From: Marinovum sp048263515
GTDB taxonomy: Bacteria; Pseudomonadota; Alphaproteobacteria; Rhodobacterales; Rhodobacteraceae
Direction: 5' to 3'
DNA: 64,000 nt
Assembly (NCBI RefSeq): GCF_048263515.1
Contig: NZ_JBLXEC010000017.1
Location: 1 to 64,000 of the forward strand
The notes under the pieces were generated by a model, which saw only the letters and a list, made by a program, of their open reading frames with translations, had not been told where the DNA came from and ran no database searches. Shown here in pieces: positions 1-8,370 of the stretch (position 1 is its first letter; every line of letters begins with the position of its first letter). Made by a program: the position numbers and the translations under genes.

Positions 1-74
1 CACATCAGTGTAAGGGGGTCATTTTTGGACGCCGATCACCCCGTTACGGGGTCAAAATTGCACGCCTGTTCACA
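1..74. mobile_element. Probable terminal region of an IS21-type insertion sequence (rest lies outside the window)
   Basis: Two imperfect copies of a GGGGTCA(N)TTG(C/G)ACGCC motif lie head to tail at 15-40 and 48-74, with a short GC palindrome between them. Multiple subterminal repeats of this sort, starting GGGGTCA and containing ACGCC, are what I know from the ends of IS21/IstAB elements. No transposase reading frame is inside the window, so this would be the end of an element lying to the left. The exact tip and any target duplication cannot be set from one end. Confidence 0.55.
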
Positions 75-356
75 TTCCAGGACTTCGTGACCAGAGTACG
101 CGTGAAGGTGATTTCTGAGGACACGAGGTGGCCCCGGGGAAATCTGTTCCCACGTCGTTCAGCAGAACCTGTTTCGATTGTTGCAGGCGGTCAGCATAAG
201 TCTCTGTCGCAGTGCGAACTGAGGCGCTATCGAGACGCTTCGACCTTCTCTTTCCCCTGAGGTTCATGGCACCAAGATTCGGCGGCGTTCCGTCATTTGA
301 CAACGACTTCTGGCTCTGACAGCCCCCAGAAGAACGAGGGTTGTCTGATGTCGTGC
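75..356. other. Intergenic stretch with no recognised gene
   Basis: Between the IS-like end and the small minus-strand gene I find no reading frame with a convincing start and ribosome-binding site, no tRNA and no clear hairpin. The sequence is visibly less G+C-rich than the core genes to the right, which fits accessory DNA. Confidence 0.5.
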
Positions 357-563
357 CTAAGCTTGGCTCGCAGCTCCTCGAGCTGCGCCGCACTCCGCAA
401 GTCGGCGCATTTTGTCCATGTAGTTTTCGCTGGCTCGCAGCGCCGCGATTTCGGCCTCCAGACGCTCACAGATCGGGAGATACGTTTCTCCGTCGGCACG
501 AGTGGTGATCATCCTTGCCATGATAATCAAGGCGTTTTCCAAGCGTTCGATAGAAGGTTTCAT
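357..563 (-). CDS. Small hypothetical protein, 68 aa, with coiled-coil tendency
   Basis: The protein is 68 residues, mostly predicted helix. Charged heptad-like stretches (ERLENALIIMARMI, then ICERLEAEIAALRASENYMDKM) suggest a short coiled coil or helical hairpin. I do not recognise a named family. The ATG at 563 was chosen because GGAG lies 7 nt upstream (complement of 571-574). Longer versions of this frame, up to 785, would read back through the terminator and into tRNA-Thr. The gene lies between an IS21-like end and tRNA-Thr, in DNA that looks accessory. The SD bases are inside a perfect hairpin, described separately. Confidence 0.6.
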   Translation of the reverse strand: MKPSIERLENALIIMARMITTRADGETYLPICERLEAEIAALRASENYMDKMRRLAECGAARGAASQA

Positions 564-570
564 CCGTTTT

Positions 571-590
571 CTCCAATCCATTGATTGGAG
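571..590 (-). promoter_or_regulatory. Hairpin that covers the ribosome-binding site of the 68-aa gene
   Basis: On the minus strand CTCCAATC and GATTGGAG form a perfect 8-bp stem with a 4-nt loop. The 3' half of the stem ends in GGAG, which is the only Shine-Dalgarno-like sequence before the ATG at 563 (7-nt spacer). If formed in the mRNA the stem would hide the SD. This could be translational control or an RNA thermometer; function is inference. Confidence 0.5.
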
Positions 591-725
591 GGAATTCGGT
601 CCGCTGGAGCGAAATGCTGCGCAGGTTTGTTTCACGGTCGAAAGATGACAGTGCATCTCTGGACCGTCGCAGAAACGGCTGCCCGTGTGTGGCAGTTTGT
701 GTGGCAAAAATTTGCAGCAGACAAA

Positions 726-763
726 GAAAAACCCTCGAAACCTGAAGTTTCGAGGGTTTTTTC
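726..763. terminator. Strong intrinsic terminator, possibly bidirectional
   Basis: An 11-bp perfect stem (731-741 with 747-757, loop CTGAA) is preceded by an A-rich stretch and followed by a run of six T. On the minus strand it lies just after the 3' end of tRNA-Thr and should end that transcript. On the plus strand its T-run would stop anything entering from the left. Confidence 0.85.
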
Positions 764-771
764 TTGACAAG

Positions 772-847
772 TGGTGCCCCCACACGGACTCGAACCGCGG
801 ACCTACTGATTACAAATCAGTTGCTCTACCAGCTGAGCTATAGGGGC
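772..847 (-). tRNA. tRNA-Thr(TGT)
   Basis: The minus strand folds into a standard cloverleaf. The acceptor GCCCCTA pairs with TGGGGGC, the D-arm contains AGCTC...GAGC, the anticodon stem is ACTGA/TCAGT with loop TTTGTAA (anticodon TGT, threonine), the T-arm contains GGTTCGAGTCC, and CCA is encoded at 772-774. Its 3' end faces the IS-like accessory DNA, the usual geometry for a tRNA used as an integration site, although no integrase or att repeat is visible here. Confidence 0.95.
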
Positions 848-971
848 ACGTCGCAACCCTCTAAATCGTCGCCGCTTGCAGGGCAAGAGGAAATCTGGCG
901 GCCGGGCGGCGGGGCTTTCAACCGCCGGCGGCTCCAGTATAGTGCCGCCAAGCGCAGGAAACGGAGCCCGC

Positions 972-1853
972 ATGAAAGTCATTCTCCACGCCGGAGCCCA
1001 TGCCACCGACGACGGCAAGCTCCTGCGATGCCTGCTGCGCAATGCCGACGATCTCAGGGCCCGCGCCGTCGCCGTGCCGGGGCCCAGCCGCTACCGGCAG
1101 CTGCTCAGCGGCGCGCTCAATGCGCTCAGCAAGGCCGATCCGTCGCCCGATGCCCGCGACATCCTGCTGGAAAACGTGCTGAGCGAGGATCCCGACAGTT
1201 TCGGCCGCGTGGTCTTCAGCCATGAACACCTGTTCTGCGTGCCCAAGATCGCGCTTGGGGCCGGGCGGATCTATCCGCGCGCCGAAGAGCGGATGCAGAA
1301 TGCCGCGCGTTTGTTCGAGAGCGACCAGATCGAGCTGTTCCTCGGCATCCGCAACCCGGCGACCTGGCTGCCGGGGGTCTATGCCGAGACGCCGCACCAG
1401 AGCTTCGAGAGCTTTCTCAACGGCGCCGAGCCCGCCTATCTGCGCTGGTCGGAGGTGATCGAACGCATCCAGATTGCCCTGCCCGACCTGCCGATCACCG
1501 TCTGGTGCAACGAGGACAGCCCGCTGATCTGGGGCGAGATCCTGCGCGCGCTTGGCGGCCTGCCCAGCGGCGCCAAGATCGCCGGGGCCTTCGACCTGTT
1601 GTCGCGGATCATGTCAGAGGAAGGGATGAAGCGGTTCCGCGCCTTCCTGCACGAGCATCCCGGCATTTCCGAGCCGCACAAGCGCAAGGTGATGGTGGCC
1701 TTTCTCGACAAATACGCGCTGGAGGATGCGGTCGAGGAAGAGCTCGATATTCCCGGCTGGACCGACGACTATGTCGACACTCTGACCGACCTTTACGAGC
1801 ATGATGTCGAGATCATCGCCAACATGCCGAATGTGACGCTGATCGCGGCATAG
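972..1853 (+). CDS. Conserved hypothetical protein, sulfotransferase-like, 293 aa
   Basis: The protein begins MKVILHAGAHATDDGKLLRC, which resembles the PAPS-binding opening of bacterial sulfotransferases (IxHIGAHKTGTT). A later segment FLGIRNPATWLPGVYAE resembles the R-N/D-P motif that follows the 3'-phosphate-binding region. The usual Lys/Thr pair of the first motif is not preserved (ATDDGK), so activity is uncertain. The ATG at 972 is preferred over the longer frame from 876 because GGAG lies 6-7 nt upstream and similarity to a known fold begins there. It sits about 100 bp before pyc on the same strand. The family guess is inference. Confidence 0.6.
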   Translation: MKVILHAGAHATDDGKLLRCLLRNADDLRARAVAVPGPSRYRQLLSGALNALSKADPSPDARDILLENVLSEDPDSFGRVVFSHEHLFCVPKIALGAGRIYPRAEERMQNAARLFESDQIELFLGIRNPATWLPGVYAETPHQSFESFLNGAEPAYLRWSEVIERIQIALPDLPITVWCNEDSPLIWGEILRALGGLPSGAKIAGAFDLLSRIMSEEGMKRFRAFLHEHPGISEPHKRKVMVAFLDKYALEDAVEEELDIPGWTDDYVDTLTDLYEHDVEIIANMPNVTLIAA

Positions 1854-1957
1854 GCCCCTCAAACCGATTTGAAGTCACGTTTGAACCCGTCAGGTATGTT
1901 TACCTACCGTCGCCGACCGTCTAAGCATGCTGCAATGCAACAAACGGAAAGCCTGCC

Positions 1958-4900
1958 ATGTCCGACTTTCACAAGATCCTGATTGCCAACCGGGGCGAGA
2001 TCGCCATCCGCATCATGCGTGCGGCCAACGAGATGGGCAAGAAGACCGTCGCGGTCTACGCCGAGGAAGACAAGCTCGGTCTGCACCGGTTCAAGGCGGA
2101 CGAGGCATATCGGATCGGCGAGGGTCTCGGTCCGGTGGCGGCTTACCTGAGCATCGAAGAGATCATCCGCGTCGCCAAGATGTCGGGCGCCGATGCGATC
2201 CATCCGGGCTACGGCCTGCTGTCGGAAAACCCCGATTTCGTCGATGCCTGTGACGCCGCCGGCATCACCTTCATCGGTCCCAAGGCCGCCACCATGCGCG
2301 CCCTGGGCGACAAGGCCAGCGCGCGGCGCGTGGCGATCGAGGCCGGCGTGCCGGTGATCCCGGCGACCGAGGTGCTGGGCGGTGACATGGCCGAGATCAA
2401 GAAGCAGGCGGCCGAGGTGGGCTACCCGCTGATGCTCAAGGCCTCCTGGGGCGGCGGTGGCCGCGGCATGCGACCGATCGCCTCCGAGGACGAGCTCGAG
2501 GACAAGGTGCTCGAAGGCCGTCGCGAGGCCGAGGCGGCCTTTGGCAATGGCGAAGGCTATCTGGAAAAGATGATTACCCGCGCCCGCCACGTCGAGGTTC
2601 AGATCCTCGGCGACAAGATGGGCAATATCTACCACCTCTACGAACGTGACTGCTCGGTCCAGCGCCGCAACCAGAAGGTCGTGGAACGGGCACCGGCGCC
2701 CTACCTGTCGGAAGCTCAGCGCGAGGAAATCTGCGAGCTTGGCCGCAAGATCTGCGCCCATGTGAACTATGAATGCGCCGGTACCGTCGAATTCCTGATG
2801 GATATGGAGACCGGCAAGTTCTACTTCATCGAAGTGAACCCCCGTGTACAGGTCGAGCACACCGTCACCGAGGAAGTCACCGGCATCGACATCGTGCAGG
2901 CGCAGATCCTGATCGCCGAGGGCAAGAGCCTCGCCGAGGCCACCGGCAAGGCCAGCCAGTATGACATCCGCCTCAACGGCCACGCGCTGCAGACCCGCGT
3001 CACCACCGAGGACCCGCAGAACAACTTCATCCCCGACTACGGCCGGATCACCGCCTACCGCTCGGCCACCGGCATGGGCATCCGGCTTGATGGCGGGACG
3101 GCCTATGCCGGCGGCGTCATCACCCGCTACTACGACAGCCTGCTGACCAAGGTCACCGCCTGGGCGCAGACCCCGGAAAAGGCCATCGCCCGCATGGACC
3201 GCGCGCTGCGCGAATTCCGCGTGCGCGGTGTCAGCACCAACATCGCCTTTGTCGAGAACCTGCTCAAGCACCCGACCTTCCTGAACAACCAGTACCACAC
3301 CAAGTTCATCGACGAGACGCCCGAGCTCTTCAACTTCCAGAAGCGCCGCGACCGCGGCACCAAGGTGCTGACCTATATCGCCGACATCACGGTGAACGGT
3401 CACCCCGAGGTGCAGGGCCGCCCCAAGCCGCATCCCGACCTCAAGCCCGCGCGTCCGCCGCAGGTGCCCTTCGACGAGACGCCGGCCTATGGCACCCGCA
3501 ACCTGCTCGACGAAAAGGGCCCCAAGGCCGTGGCCGAGTGGATGGCAGCGCAGAAGCAGGTGCTGATCACCGACACCGCGATGCGCGACGGTCACCAGTC
3601 GCTCTTGGCCACGCGGATGCGCTCGATCGACATGATCAAGGTGGCGCCGGCCTATGCCCACAAGCTGCCGCAGCTCTTCTCGGTGGAATGCTGGGGCGGC
3701 GCGACATTCGACGTGGCCTATCGCTTCCTGCAGGAATGCCCCTGGCAGCGCCTGCGCGACATCCGCGCCGCCATGCCGAACGTGATGACGCAGATGCTGC
3801 TGCGCGCCTCGAACGGCGTGGGCTACACCAACTATCCCGACAACGTGGTGCAGTTCTTCGTCAAACAGGCCGCCGAATCCGGCGTCGACGTGTTCCGCGT
3901 CTTCGACAGCCTCAACTGGGTCGAGAACATGCGCGTGGCGATGGATGCGGTGCAGGAGGCCAACAAGGTCTGCGAAGGCACGATCTGCTACACCGGCGAC
4001 TACCGCGATCCCGACCGGTCAAAATACGACATGAAATACTATGTCGAGATGGGCAAGGAGCTGCGTGATGCCGGTGCCCATGTGCTGGGCCTCAAGGACA
4101 TGGCCGGGCTGCTGAAGCCCTCGGCCGCCGGCGCGCTGATCCGGACGCTGAAGGAAGAGGTCGGCCTGCCGATCCACTTCCACACCCACGACACCTCTGG
4201 CGCTGGCATCGGCACGATCATGGCCGCCGCCGAGGCCGGGGTGGATGCGGTCGATGGCGCGATGGATGCGCTCTCGGGCAACACCTCGCAGCCGACGCTC
4301 GGCTCGATCGTCGAGGCGCTGCGCTTTACCGAGCGCGACACCGGTCTGGATGTGGCCGCGATCCGCGAGATCTCGAACTACTGGGAAGCGGTGCGCGGCC
4401 AGTATGCGGCTTTCGAGTCGAGCCTGCAGGCCCCGGCCTCGGAGGTCTATCTGCACGAGATGCCCGGCGGCCAGTTCACCAACCTCAAGACCCAGGCGCG
4501 GTCGCTGGGGCTCGAGGAACGCTGGCATGAGGTGGCACAGGCCTATGCCGACGTGAACATGATGTTCGGCGATATCGTCAAGGTCACGCCGTCCTCCAAG
4601 GTGGTGGGCGACATGGCGCTGATGATGGTGAGCCAGGGCCTGACCCGTGAAGAGGTCGAGGACCCCAAGGTCGACGTCAGCTTCCCCGATTCGGTGATCG
4701 ACATGATGAAGGGCAATCTCGGCCAGCCCCCGGGCGGCTTCCCCACCGGCATCCTGAACAAGGTGCTGAAGGGCGAGAAACCCAACACCGAGCGCCCCGG
4801 CAAGCACCTCAAACCGGTCGATCTCGAGGCCACCCGCGCCGAGCTCTCGAAGGAGCTCGAGGGCTATACGGTCGATGACGAGGACCTCAACGGCTACCTG

Positions 4901-5404
4901 ATGTATCCCAAGGTCTTCCTCGACTACATGGGTCGCCACCGGCAATACGGCCCGGTCCGCGCCCTGCCGACGCATACCTTCTTCTACGGCATGCAGCCCG
5001 GCGACCAGATCACCGCCGAGATCGACCCCGGCAAGACGCTGGAGATCCGCCTGCAGGCGGTGGGCGAGACCGGCGAGGACGGCAACGTAAAGGTCTTCTT
5101 CGAGCTGAACGGCCAACCCCGGGTGATCCGCGTGCCCGACCGCAAGGCGGCGGCCTCTTCGGCCGCGCGGCCCAAGGCCGAGCTGGGCAACGACAAGCAC
5201 ATCGGCGCGCCGATGCCCGGTGTCGTGGCCACGGTTGCGGTCAAGGCCGGTGACGCGGTCAAGGAAGGCGATCTGCTGCTAACCATCGAGGCGATGAAGA
5301 TGGAAACCGGCATCCACGCCGAGCGCGACGCGACCGTCAAGGCGGTCCACGTGACCCCCGGCGGCCAGATCGACGCCAAGGACCTGCTGGTCGAGCTGGA
5401 GTAA
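1958..5404 (+). CDS. pyc: Pyruvate carboxylase
   Basis: This biotin enzyme carboxylates pyruvate to oxaloacetate and so refills the TCA cycle. At 1148 residues it is a full single-chain (alpha4-type) form. The N-terminal biotin carboxylase domain (about 1-460) opens with ILIANRGEIAIRI and has the glycine-rich ATP loop GGGGRGMR. The central carboxyltransferase TIM barrel (about 540-830) carries DTAMRDGHQS and the metal-binding HFHTHD. An allosteric/tetramerisation linker follows, then a biotin carrier domain with EAMKMETG, the biotinylated lysine being K1114. A strong terminator follows 20 bp after the stop, so it looks monocistronic. Roseobacters commonly use Pyc as an anaplerotic enzyme. Confidence 0.98.
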   Translation: MSDFHKILIANRGEIAIRIMRAANEMGKKTVAVYAEEDKLGLHRFKADEAYRIGEGLGPVAAYLSIEEIIRVAKMSGADAIHPGYGLLSENPDFVDACDAAGITFIGPKAATMRALGDKASARRVAIEAGVPVIPATEVLGGDMAEIKKQAAEVGYPLMLKASWGGGGRGMRPIASEDELEDKVLEGRREAEAAFGNGEGYLEKMITRARHVEVQILGDKMGNIYHLYERDCSVQRRNQKVVERAPAPYLSEAQREEICELGRKICAHVNYECAGTVEFLMDMETGKFYFIEVNPRVQVEHTVTEEVTGIDIVQAQILIAEGKSLAEATGKASQYDIRLNGHALQTRVTTEDPQNNFIPDYGRITAYRSATGMGIRLDGGTAYAGGVITRYYDSLLTKVTAWAQTPEKAIARMDRALREFRVRGVSTNIAFVENLLKHPTFLNNQYHTKFIDETPELFNFQKRRDRGTKVLTYIADITVNGHPEVQGRPKPHPDLKPARPPQVPFDETPAYGTRNLLDEKGPKAVAEWMAAQKQVLITDTAMRDGHQSLLATRMRSIDMIKVAPAYAHKLPQLFSVECWGGATFDVAYRFLQECPWQRLRDIRAAMPNVMTQMLLRASNGVGYTNYPDNVVQFFVKQAAESGVDVFRVFDSLNWVENMRVAMDAVQEANKVCEGTICYTGDYRDPDRSKYDMKYYVEMGKELRDAGAHVLGLKDMAGLLKPSAAGALIRTLKEEVGLPIHFHTHDTSGAGIGTIMAAAEAGVDAVDGAMDALSGNTSQPTLGSIVEALRFTERDTGLDVAAIREISNYWEAVRGQYAAFESSLQAPASEVYLHEMPGGQFTNLKTQARSLGLEERWHEVAQAYADVNMMFGDIVKVTPSSKVVGDMALMMVSQGLTREEVEDPKVDVSFPDSVIDMMKGNLGQPPGGFPTGILNKVLKGEKPNTERPGKHLKPVDLEATRAELSKELEGYTVDDEDLNGYLMYPKVFLDYMGRHRQYGPVRALPTHTFFYGMQPGDQITAEIDPGKTLEIRLQAVGETGEDGNVKVFFELNGQPRVIRVPDRKAAASSAARPKAELGNDKHIGAPMPGVVATVAVKAGDAVKEGDLLLTIEAMKMETGIHAERDATVKAVHVTPGGQIDAKDLLVELE

Positions 5405-5424
5405 GCTTCGGGACAGTCTTATGC

Positions 5425-5458
5425 AGGCCCCCTCCTCGCGGAGGGGGCCTTTTTCTTT
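5425..5458 (+). terminator. Intrinsic terminator of pyc
   Basis: An 11-bp perfect G+C-rich stem (5425-5435 with 5440-5450, loop TCGC) is followed by TTTTCTTT, about 20 bp after the pyc stop. Confidence 0.9.
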
Positions 5459-5468
5459 GCTCAGGGGC

Positions 5469-5643
5469 TTCGCACAAGCCGCGCATCGCCGCGCCGCGGT
5501 GCGGCGATCCTCGATGGGTTCAGTGGCACTTTATATCTGCCACATCCGAAGAAGATCAAATCGACGCGCTGGTGGTTGTCCAATCGCCGTGCCGTGGATG
5601 CGGCCCGGCGATGCGCGGCGGCCTTTGGCCGCTGTTAACGCGC
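5469..5643 (+). repeat. Long dispersed repeat, about 175 bp, copy A
   Basis: This is one of four related intergenic blocks in the window (others at 37759-37933, 49315-49485 and 52984-53152). Copies A and B are both 175 bp and align almost end to end. They share TTCGCACAAGCCGCGC at one end, TTTAT and ATCCGAAGAA in the middle, and GATG(G)CGCGGCGGCC at the other end. Within each, GGCGAT/ATCGCC and GGCC-rich arms form several inverted repeats, so it would fold strongly as RNA or single-stranded DNA. It fills most of the gap between pyc and the tRNA-Gly genes. Confidence 0.8.
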
Positions 5644-5770
5644 TGGGGCGCTTTCATCAGGCCAGGACATCGCCGCCCCACCGGCCCCACGCTCTTTTTT
5701 CCGCCAATCCCGCATTTTCCACTTGCAGCCCAGCCCAACACTTTATAAATCCGCCACACCCAATGGATAT

Positions 5771-5845
5771 GCGGGCGTAGCTCAGGGGTAGAGCATAACC
5801 TTGCCAAGGTTAGGGTCGGGCGTTCGAATCGCCTCGCCCGCTCCA
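5771..5845 (+). tRNA. tRNA-Gly(GCC), copy 1
   Basis: The acceptor GCGGGCG pairs with CGCCCGC, the anticodon stem/loop is AACCTTGCCAAGGTT with anticodon GCC, the T-loop is GTTCGAATC, and CCA is encoded at 5843-5845. It is identical to the copy 108 bp downstream. Confidence 0.97.
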
Positions 5846-5878
5846 TAGGGACCCCAGGCCAGAGATGGCCAAACGGAT

Positions 5879-5953
5879 GCGGGCGTAGCTCAGGGGTAGA
5901 GCATAACCTTGCCAAGGTTAGGGTCGGGCGTTCGAATCGCCTCGCCCGCTCCA
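5879..5953 (+). tRNA. tRNA-Gly(GCC), copy 2
   Basis: The sequence is identical to the tRNA-Gly at 5771-5845, including the encoded CCA (5951-5953). The 33-bp spacer is short enough for one transcript to carry both. A recent tandem duplication is the simplest explanation. Confidence 0.97.
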
Positions 5954-5997
5954 AACTCTCTCGATCGGATCAGCAAATTGCCCTGCGGGGCCGAGCC

Positions 5998-6237
5998 TCA
6001 GAACGCCTTGAAGGTCAGCGTCGTGCGCGAGCGTTCGATGCCGGCAATGTCGAGCAGGCGGTCGTTGATGTATTTGCCGACATCCTCATCCTCGGGAATG
6101 TAGAGCTTGAGCATCAGGTCGAAATCACCGCTGGTGGAATAGAGCTCGGAGTGGATCTCGCGCAGGACGATCTCCTCGGCCACCCGGTAGGTGGCCCCAG
6201 GGGTGCAGCGCAGCTGGACAAACACGCAAGTGGTCAT
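5998..6237 (-). CDS. Stand-alone Lrp/AsnC ligand-binding (RAM) domain protein
   Basis: At 79 residues it covers only the alpha-beta C-terminal domain of Lrp/AsnC regulators: VFVQLRCTPG..., then GDFDLMLKLYIPEDEDVGKYINDRL and ERSRTTLTFKAF. There is no helix-turn-helix. Such stand-alone domains bind amino acids and oligomerise, and are thought to modulate full-length Lrp proteins or act as small-molecule sensors. The ATG at 6237 has GGGAGGA about 7 nt upstream. It is divergent from hisB with about 130 bp between them, so it may sense amino-acid status near a his gene, which is inference. Confidence 0.88.
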   Translation of the reverse strand: MTTCVFVQLRCTPGATYRVAEEIVLREIHSELYSTSGDFDLMLKLYIPEDEDVGKYINDRLLDIAGIERSRTTLTFKAF

Positions 6238-6369
6238 GAGCAATCCTCCCTCGATGTATCGGATGCTGGCACAGTGGCCCGTCGCGCACAAGCGGCGAAA
6301 ACCGCAGACCTGCCTCTTGGAGTGACGCCGCACCCGGCCTATAAGGCGCTGACTTTGAAGGACGAGCCC

Positions 6370-6957
6370 ATGCGCACAGCCACGATCACCCGCAAGACCG
6401 CCGAGACCAGCATTTCCGTGACGCTCGATCTCGACGGCACCGGCACCTATGACAACCAGACCGGCGTCGGGTTCTTCGATCACATGCTCGACCAGCTGTC
6501 GCGGCATTCGCTGATCGACATGACGATCCGCGCCGAGGGTGACCTGCATATCGACGATCACCATACTGTCGAGGACACCGGCATCGCCATCGGCCAGGCG
6601 CTGGTTCAGGCACTGGGCGACAAGACCGGCATCCGCCGCTACGGCTCTTGCCTCTTGCCGATGGACGACGCTCTGGTGCGATCGGCGCTCGACCTTTCGG
6701 CCCGGCCTTACCTAATCTGGAACGTCGATCTGCCGACCCACAAGATCGGCACCTTCGACACCGAACTGGTGCGCGAATTCTTTCAGGCGCTGGCCACGCA
6801 CGGCGGCATCACCCTGCACATCGACGCGCTGCATGGCTTTAACAGCCACCACATCGCCGAGGCGGCCTTCAAATCGGTGGCCCGCGCCCTGCGCGAGGCG
6901 GTGGAAGTGGATCCGCGCAAGGCGGATGCGATTCCCTCGACCAAGGGTGCGCTCTGA
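6370..6957 (+). CDS. hisB: Imidazoleglycerol-phosphate dehydratase
   Basis: HisB removes water from imidazole glycerol phosphate to give imidazole acetol phosphate in histidine synthesis. The 195-residue single-domain form lacks the phosphatase domain fused in enterobacteria. The metal-binding repeats are clear: DDHHTVEDTGIAIG in the first half and FNSHHIAEAAFK in the second, with GFFDHMLDQLSRHS near the N-terminus. The ATG at 6370 matches the usual start MRTATI-; the longer open frame from 6151 runs antisense through the RAM-domain gene. It is the first of the his genes in this region. Confidence 0.97.
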   Translation: MRTATITRKTAETSISVTLDLDGTGTYDNQTGVGFFDHMLDQLSRHSLIDMTIRAEGDLHIDDHHTVEDTGIAIGQALVQALGDKTGIRRYGSCLLPMDDALVRSALDLSARPYLIWNVDLPTHKIGTFDTELVREFFQALATHGGITLHIDALHGFNSHHIAEAAFKSVARALREAVEVDPRKADAIPSTKGAL

Positions 6958-7015
6958 ACCAGCGGTTCGTGGCACTTGGATTTTCGCCGTGCCTGTGCAC
7001 GTCGACCGGTTGGGG

Positions 7016-7070
7016 GGCCAGCCCCCCAAACCCCCCGAGGGTATTTTCAAACAGAAGAAGCAGGGGATCG
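7016..7070 (-). repeat. Dispersed element with AATACCCTCGGGGG core, copy 1
   Basis: On the minus strand it reads TTCTTCTGTTTGAAAATACC, then CTCGGGGGG, then a G-rich/C-rich hairpin. Related copies are at 34619-34675, 44977-45033 and 62828-62940. On the plus strand the stem-rich part followed by TATTTT resembles a terminator and could serve hisB, which ends 60 bp before it. Confidence 0.7.
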
Positions 7071-7160
7071 GGGTATTTGGCCTGCGCTGGGCTTTGGGGG
7101 CCCGGCGGGGATGGAAACGTGGTATGGTTTTCCGGGTGACACATCTCGGAGGGACGGGCC

Positions 7161-7643
7161 ATGGGCGAGCATTTCGGCGGCTGTCTCTGTTGTGGGTTGA
7201 GGTACAGGGTGACGGCGGCGCCGCTCTGGGTCACGGCCTGTTTCTGCCGGTTCTGCCAGCGGGCCACCGGGGCCAAGGGGATGGTCGAACCGATCTTTGA
7301 CCTGCCCGCCTTTGCCATGACGCGGGGCACGCCGCGGCGCTACGTGCATGTCTCGGGCGGCAGCGGCAAGCAGGTCTTCGTGCATTTCTGCGCCACCTGC
7401 GGCACCAAGACCCATCTGACCTTCGAGCGCTGGCCGGACCGGCTGGGGGTCTATTGCGGCACCTTCGACGATCCCGGCTGGTTCGAGTTCACGCCCGAGA
7501 ACAGCCGCTATATCTTCCTCGACGAGGCCACCCGAGGCACCCTGGTGCCACCGGGGTTTCCCACCTTCGCCCGCCATGCCGCCATGCCCGATGGCGCGGC
7601 GCTGGAGCCCGAGGTGCTGTCGGAGGTGCTGCACATCCGCTAG
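7161..7643 (+). CDS. GFA family protein (DUF636, glutathione-dependent formaldehyde-activating enzyme-like)
   Basis: The 160-residue protein has the zinc-binding cysteines of the GFA/CENP-V fold: GGCLCCGLRYRV near the N-terminus, ACFCRFCQRATG, and HFCATCGTKTHL in the middle. The founding member (Gfa of Paracoccus) was proposed to speed S-hydroxymethylglutathione formation, but most family members have no proven reaction. GGAGGGA lies just before the ATG. It sits between hisB and hisH with no obvious role in histidine synthesis. A one-carbon link to the nearby quinoprotein island is possible but speculative. Confidence 0.88.
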   Translation: MGEHFGGCLCCGLRYRVTAAPLWVTACFCRFCQRATGAKGMVEPIFDLPAFAMTRGTPRRYVHVSGGSGKQVFVHFCATCGTKTHLTFERWPDRLGVYCGTFDDPGWFEFTPENSRYIFLDEATRGTLVPPGFPTFARHAAMPDGAALEPEVLSEVLHIR

Positions 7644-7707
7644 GCGGGCCTTGACCTCGCGGGCGTTTCGCGCCACGCCACCGGCAGACTTCGGAAAGGC
7701 GCGGCCC

Positions 7708-8346
7708 ATGCTCACAGCACTCATCGATTACGAATCCGGCAACCTGCATTCGGCCGAGAAGGCCTTTCAGCGGATGGCCCGAGAGGTCGACGCCGGCGAG
7801 ATCGTGGTGACCGGCGATGCCGACGTGGTGGCGCGGGCCGATCGCATCGTGCTGCCGGGCGATGGTGCCTTCCCGGCCTGCATGCGCGAGCTGAAGGGCC
7901 ATTCCGGCCTGTATGACGCCATGGTCGAGGCGGTCGAGGTCAAGGGCCGGCCCTTCATGGGCATCTGCGTCGGCATGCAGCTGATGGCCAGCTGGGGGCG
8001 GGAATACGAGGATACGCCGGGGCTCGACTGGATCGGCGGCGAGGTGGTCAGGATCACGCCCGCGGACCCAGCGCTCAAGGTGCCGCACATGGGCTGGAAC
8101 GACCTGGTGATCGACAACCCGCACCCGCTGCTCGACGGGATCGAGAACGGGCAGCATGCCTATTTCGTGCATTCCTACCACGTTCGCGTCGCCGATCCGG
8201 CACAGCGTCTCGCGCACGTGGAGTATGGCGGCGATGTCACCGCGGTGATCGGGCGCGGCACCATGGTGGGCACGCAGTTTCACCCGGAAAAGAGCCAGGG
8301 CAACGGGCTGCGGATGATTGGCAACTTCCTGCGCTGGGCCCCTTGA
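7708..8346 (+). CDS. hisH: Imidazole glycerol phosphate synthase, glutamine amidotransferase subunit
   Basis: HisH hydrolyses glutamine and channels ammonia to HisF. The 212-residue class I amidotransferase shows the nucleophile region FMGICVGMQLM (Cys) and the catalytic His/Glu at GTQFHPEKSQ; VHSYHV is also typical. The ATG at 7708 gives the standard start MLTALIDYESGNLHS; upstream codons run into the GFA gene. Its partner hisF lies 16 kb away on the same strand because the quinoprotein island separates hisA from hisF. Confidence 0.97.
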   Translation: MLTALIDYESGNLHSAEKAFQRMAREVDAGEIVVTGDADVVARADRIVLPGDGAFPACMRELKGHSGLYDAMVEAVEVKGRPFMGICVGMQLMASWGREYEDTPGLDWIGGEVVRITPADPALKVPHMGWNDLVIDNPHPLLDGIENGQHAYFVHSYHVRVADPAQRLAHVEYGGDVTAVIGRGTMVGTQFHPEKSQGNGLRMIGNFLRWAP

Positions 8347-8370
8347 GGACTATTGCGCGCGGAGCCATTT

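Noticed and set aside
1904..3661. 585-aa open frame antisense to pyc
   Set aside because: It is the mirror of a high-G+C coding strand, has no ribosome-binding site and no recognisable domain; pyc on the plus strand is certain. The same holds for 10183-11937 (+), 21158-23374 (+), 31576-33027 (-) and 41563-43860 (-).
6151..6369. N-terminal extension of HisB
   Set aside because: It is antisense to the RAM-domain gene and is not part of the HisB family.
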